From Verrucomicrobium spinosum DSM 4136 = JCM 18804 (lineage in GTDB: Bacteria > Verrucomicrobiota > Verrucomicrobiia > Verrucomicrobiales > Verrucomicrobiaceae): a stretch of DNA of 64,000 nucleotides. The notes below the pieces were generated by a model that saw only the letters and a program-made list of their open reading frames with translations, was not told the DNA's origin and made no database searches. Shown here one piece after another: positions 62,469-64,000 of the stretch. A program made the position numbers and the translations under genes. Location: contig NZ_ABIZ01000001.1 of assembly GCF_000172155.1 (NCBI RefSeq), positions 5,613,105-5,677,104 of the forward strand. The letters are read 5' to 3'. Within the stretch, counting starts at the first letter, position 1. Every line of letters begins with the position of its first letter.

Positions 62469-64000
62469 CATTCAACGAAGCCGCACCCTTTCGAGTGCGG
62501 AGACCCGTGTGTGTGCTCAAGAAATCCGACTTTTCCCGTGCTTCAACGAAGCCGCACCCTTTCGAGTGCGGAGACCAATAAGGGTTTTTCCATTGCATCT
62601 CCTATTCTCAAGCTTCAACGAAGCCGCACCCTTTCGAGTGCGGAGACTCCCATATTGATTACTATACCGCAAACTGCTTTGAACAGCTTCAACGAAGCCG
62701 CACCCTTTCGAGTGCGGAGACGATAGATCTTGTTAACGCTGTCGCTCAGAGTGGACAAGCTTCAACGAAGCCGCACCCTTTCGAGTGCGGAGACGTTGGT
62801 GAACCGATCCTTGGCCCCGTCTGATGGTTCCAGGCTTCAACGAAGCCGCACCCTTTCGAGTGCGGAGACAACCGTTTTCGTCCCAAAATCCCGCCCCAAC
62901 GGAATCATGCTTCAACGAAGCCGCACCCTTTCGAGTGCGGAGACCGATTTTGTGAACGGTCACAATGCCGCGGTCATAATCGCTTCAACGAAGCCGCACC
63001 CTTTCGAGTGCGGAGACCCTTGCCGTTAGCTGGCGGTCGTGGTTTCTGTGTCAAGCTTCAACGAAGCCGCACCCTTTCGAGTGCGGAGACGATATGTGGA
63101 CTTGTATTTTCCGACCCTGCCAGAGCAGGCTTCAACGAAGCCGCACCCTTTCGAGTGCGGAGACTCCTCTTCCGTGTACTCGTCTGTGAGCTGCTCTTTG
63201 GCTTCAACGAAGCCGCACCCTTTCGAGTGCGGAGACTCAGCTCCAGCAGTTGCAGAAGGTCCGACTAAGGAGCGCTTCAACGAAGCCGCACCCTTTCGAG
63301 TGCGGAGACCTTGCTGGAGCGTCAGGTATCCGGGGCCGCGATCAACCGCGCTTCAACGAAGCCGCACCCTTTCGAGTGCGGAGACGACCTAAAGGACGCT
63401 AAAGAGGCAGCGCTCGCCATTGCGCTTCAACGAAGCCGCACCCTTTCGAGTGCGGAGACCGGCTCCCCCGGCCAAACCTGCCAAGCCCGTGAAAGTGGAG
63501 CTTCAACGAAGCCGCACCCTTTCGAGTGCGGAGACGAGCACGAGCACTCTCCCTGAACTTCGGAGATGTCACAACGCTTCAACGAAGCCGCACCCTTTCG
63601 AGTGCGGAGACAGGCAACGCGCCGGTCAAGCGGTGCCCGTGAACGGAATGCTTCAACGAAGCCGCACCCTTTCGAGTGCGGAGACCCGGGTGCCCCTGGC
63701 GCTTGACCTTGCACACGGCAACGCTTCAACGAAGCCGCACCCTTTCGAGTGCGGAGACACGGAACAAGTTGACAATGCTCAACTTGCCATGGAGCAGCTT
63801 CAACGAAGCCGCACCCTTTCGAGTGCGGAGACAACCCATAACTTTCCTTCCCTTCTATGGCTACCGTCAGCTTCAACGAAGCCGCACCCTTTCGAGTGCG
63901 GAGACCTCCCACCTGCGCCCCACTGGTGGGCCCTAGGTGCAGGCTTCAACGAAGCCGCACCCTTTCGAGTGCGGAGACTCGAGGATCATCCCCTCACTCC
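62469..64000 (-). CRISPR. CRISPR array, at least 21 repeats, leader beyond the right edge
   Basis: 21 repeats of 36 bases and 20 complete spacers of 35-40 bases; the 21st spacer is cut by the window end. Repeats start at 62469, 62540, 62612, 62686, 62759, 62834, 62909, 62982, 63055, 63129, 63201, 63274, 63350, 63424, 63500, 63576, 63650, 63723, 63797, 63870 and 63943. Each repeat begins with GCTTCAACGAAGC (5-bp stem, 3-base loop), followed by CCGCAC...GTGCGG. On the minus strand the second hairpin has a GAAA loop and the repeat ends GTTGAAGC, a typical 5' crRNA handle. Only the leftmost repeat is degenerate (its first two bases). Both facts indicate minus-strand transcription, with the leader and probably the cas genes to the right. 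Confidence 0.97.

Noticed and set aside
62457-63936. Several overlapping reading frames of 70-160 codons through the CRISPR array on both strands
   Set aside because: They consist of translated repeats (for example LQRSRTLSSAET and SPHSKGCGFVEA) interrupted by spacers; no start signals, no protein-like composition.
1-64000. rRNA or tRNA genes and insertion sequences
   Set aside because: I looked through the non-coding stretches and found no tRNA-like cloverleaf, rRNA sequence or transposase; a covariance-model search was not possible here.

Overview
The window looks like a chromosomal segment of a high-GC member of the Verrucomicrobiota (Verrucomicrobiaceae-like). The evidence is the paired DUF1501 and PSCyt1/DUF1549/DUF1553 proteins shared with Planctomycetes, two prepilin-like 'Verru_Chthon' four-gene cassettes, a giant PEP-CTERM protein built of autotransporter-associated beta-strand repeats, and TGTAGGG-type intergenic repeats. 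No rRNA or tRNA gene was seen.

Layout. 43-7213 (minus): IclR regulator, large cytochrome/LamG protein, Tat-exported DUF1501 protein and a PduO-type cobalamin adenosyltransferase. 7353-9261: AlkB-like dioxygenase, then small stress proteins (GlsB/YeaQ, DUF1328, DUF892). 9507-14194 (plus): a three-gene two-component operon (CHASE3 hybrid kinase, receiver-kinase, NtrC-type regulator) closed by a terminator. 14512-17785 (plus): entericidin-like lipoprotein, glycine-zipper, holin-X-like and AsmA-like envelope proteins. 17818-19677 (minus): diadenylate cyclase and polysaccharide deacetylase. 19773-27222: small orphan gene, vWA protein, truncated topoisomerase IB remnant, DUF899 protein, a frameshifted membrane ORF, a YCII/ECF42 pair, a frameshifted LysR regulator and a metallophosphatase.

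27227-47218 (minus) is the most striking region: ten consecutive same-strand genes, B2-C2-D2-A2, then a 2673-residue PEP-CTERM repeat protein, then a translationally coupled small protein, then D1-B1-C1-A1. The two cassettes resemble minor pseudopilins (GspH/I/J/K-like) and bracket the giant protein, which suggests a dedicated surface assembly or export system. A ParB-like/DGQHR gene lies just upstream.

48813-57488: small membrane proteins, glutathionyl-hydroquinone reductase, YihY, a ribbon-helix-helix-like protein, orphan small genes, a stand-alone receiver, an ECF sigma factor, a LamG protein, a Tat-exported TIM-barrel protein and a small GNAT. 57606-61558: exported PQQ-type sugar dehydrogenase/PKD/cytochrome/CBM protein, dual-specificity phosphatase and a coiled-coil membrane protein. 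61553-62461 is a duplicated repeat region that runs directly into a CRISPR array (62469 to the window end, at least 21 repeats). Repeat structure and the degenerate left-end repeat imply minus-strand transcription, with leader and cas genes beyond the right edge.
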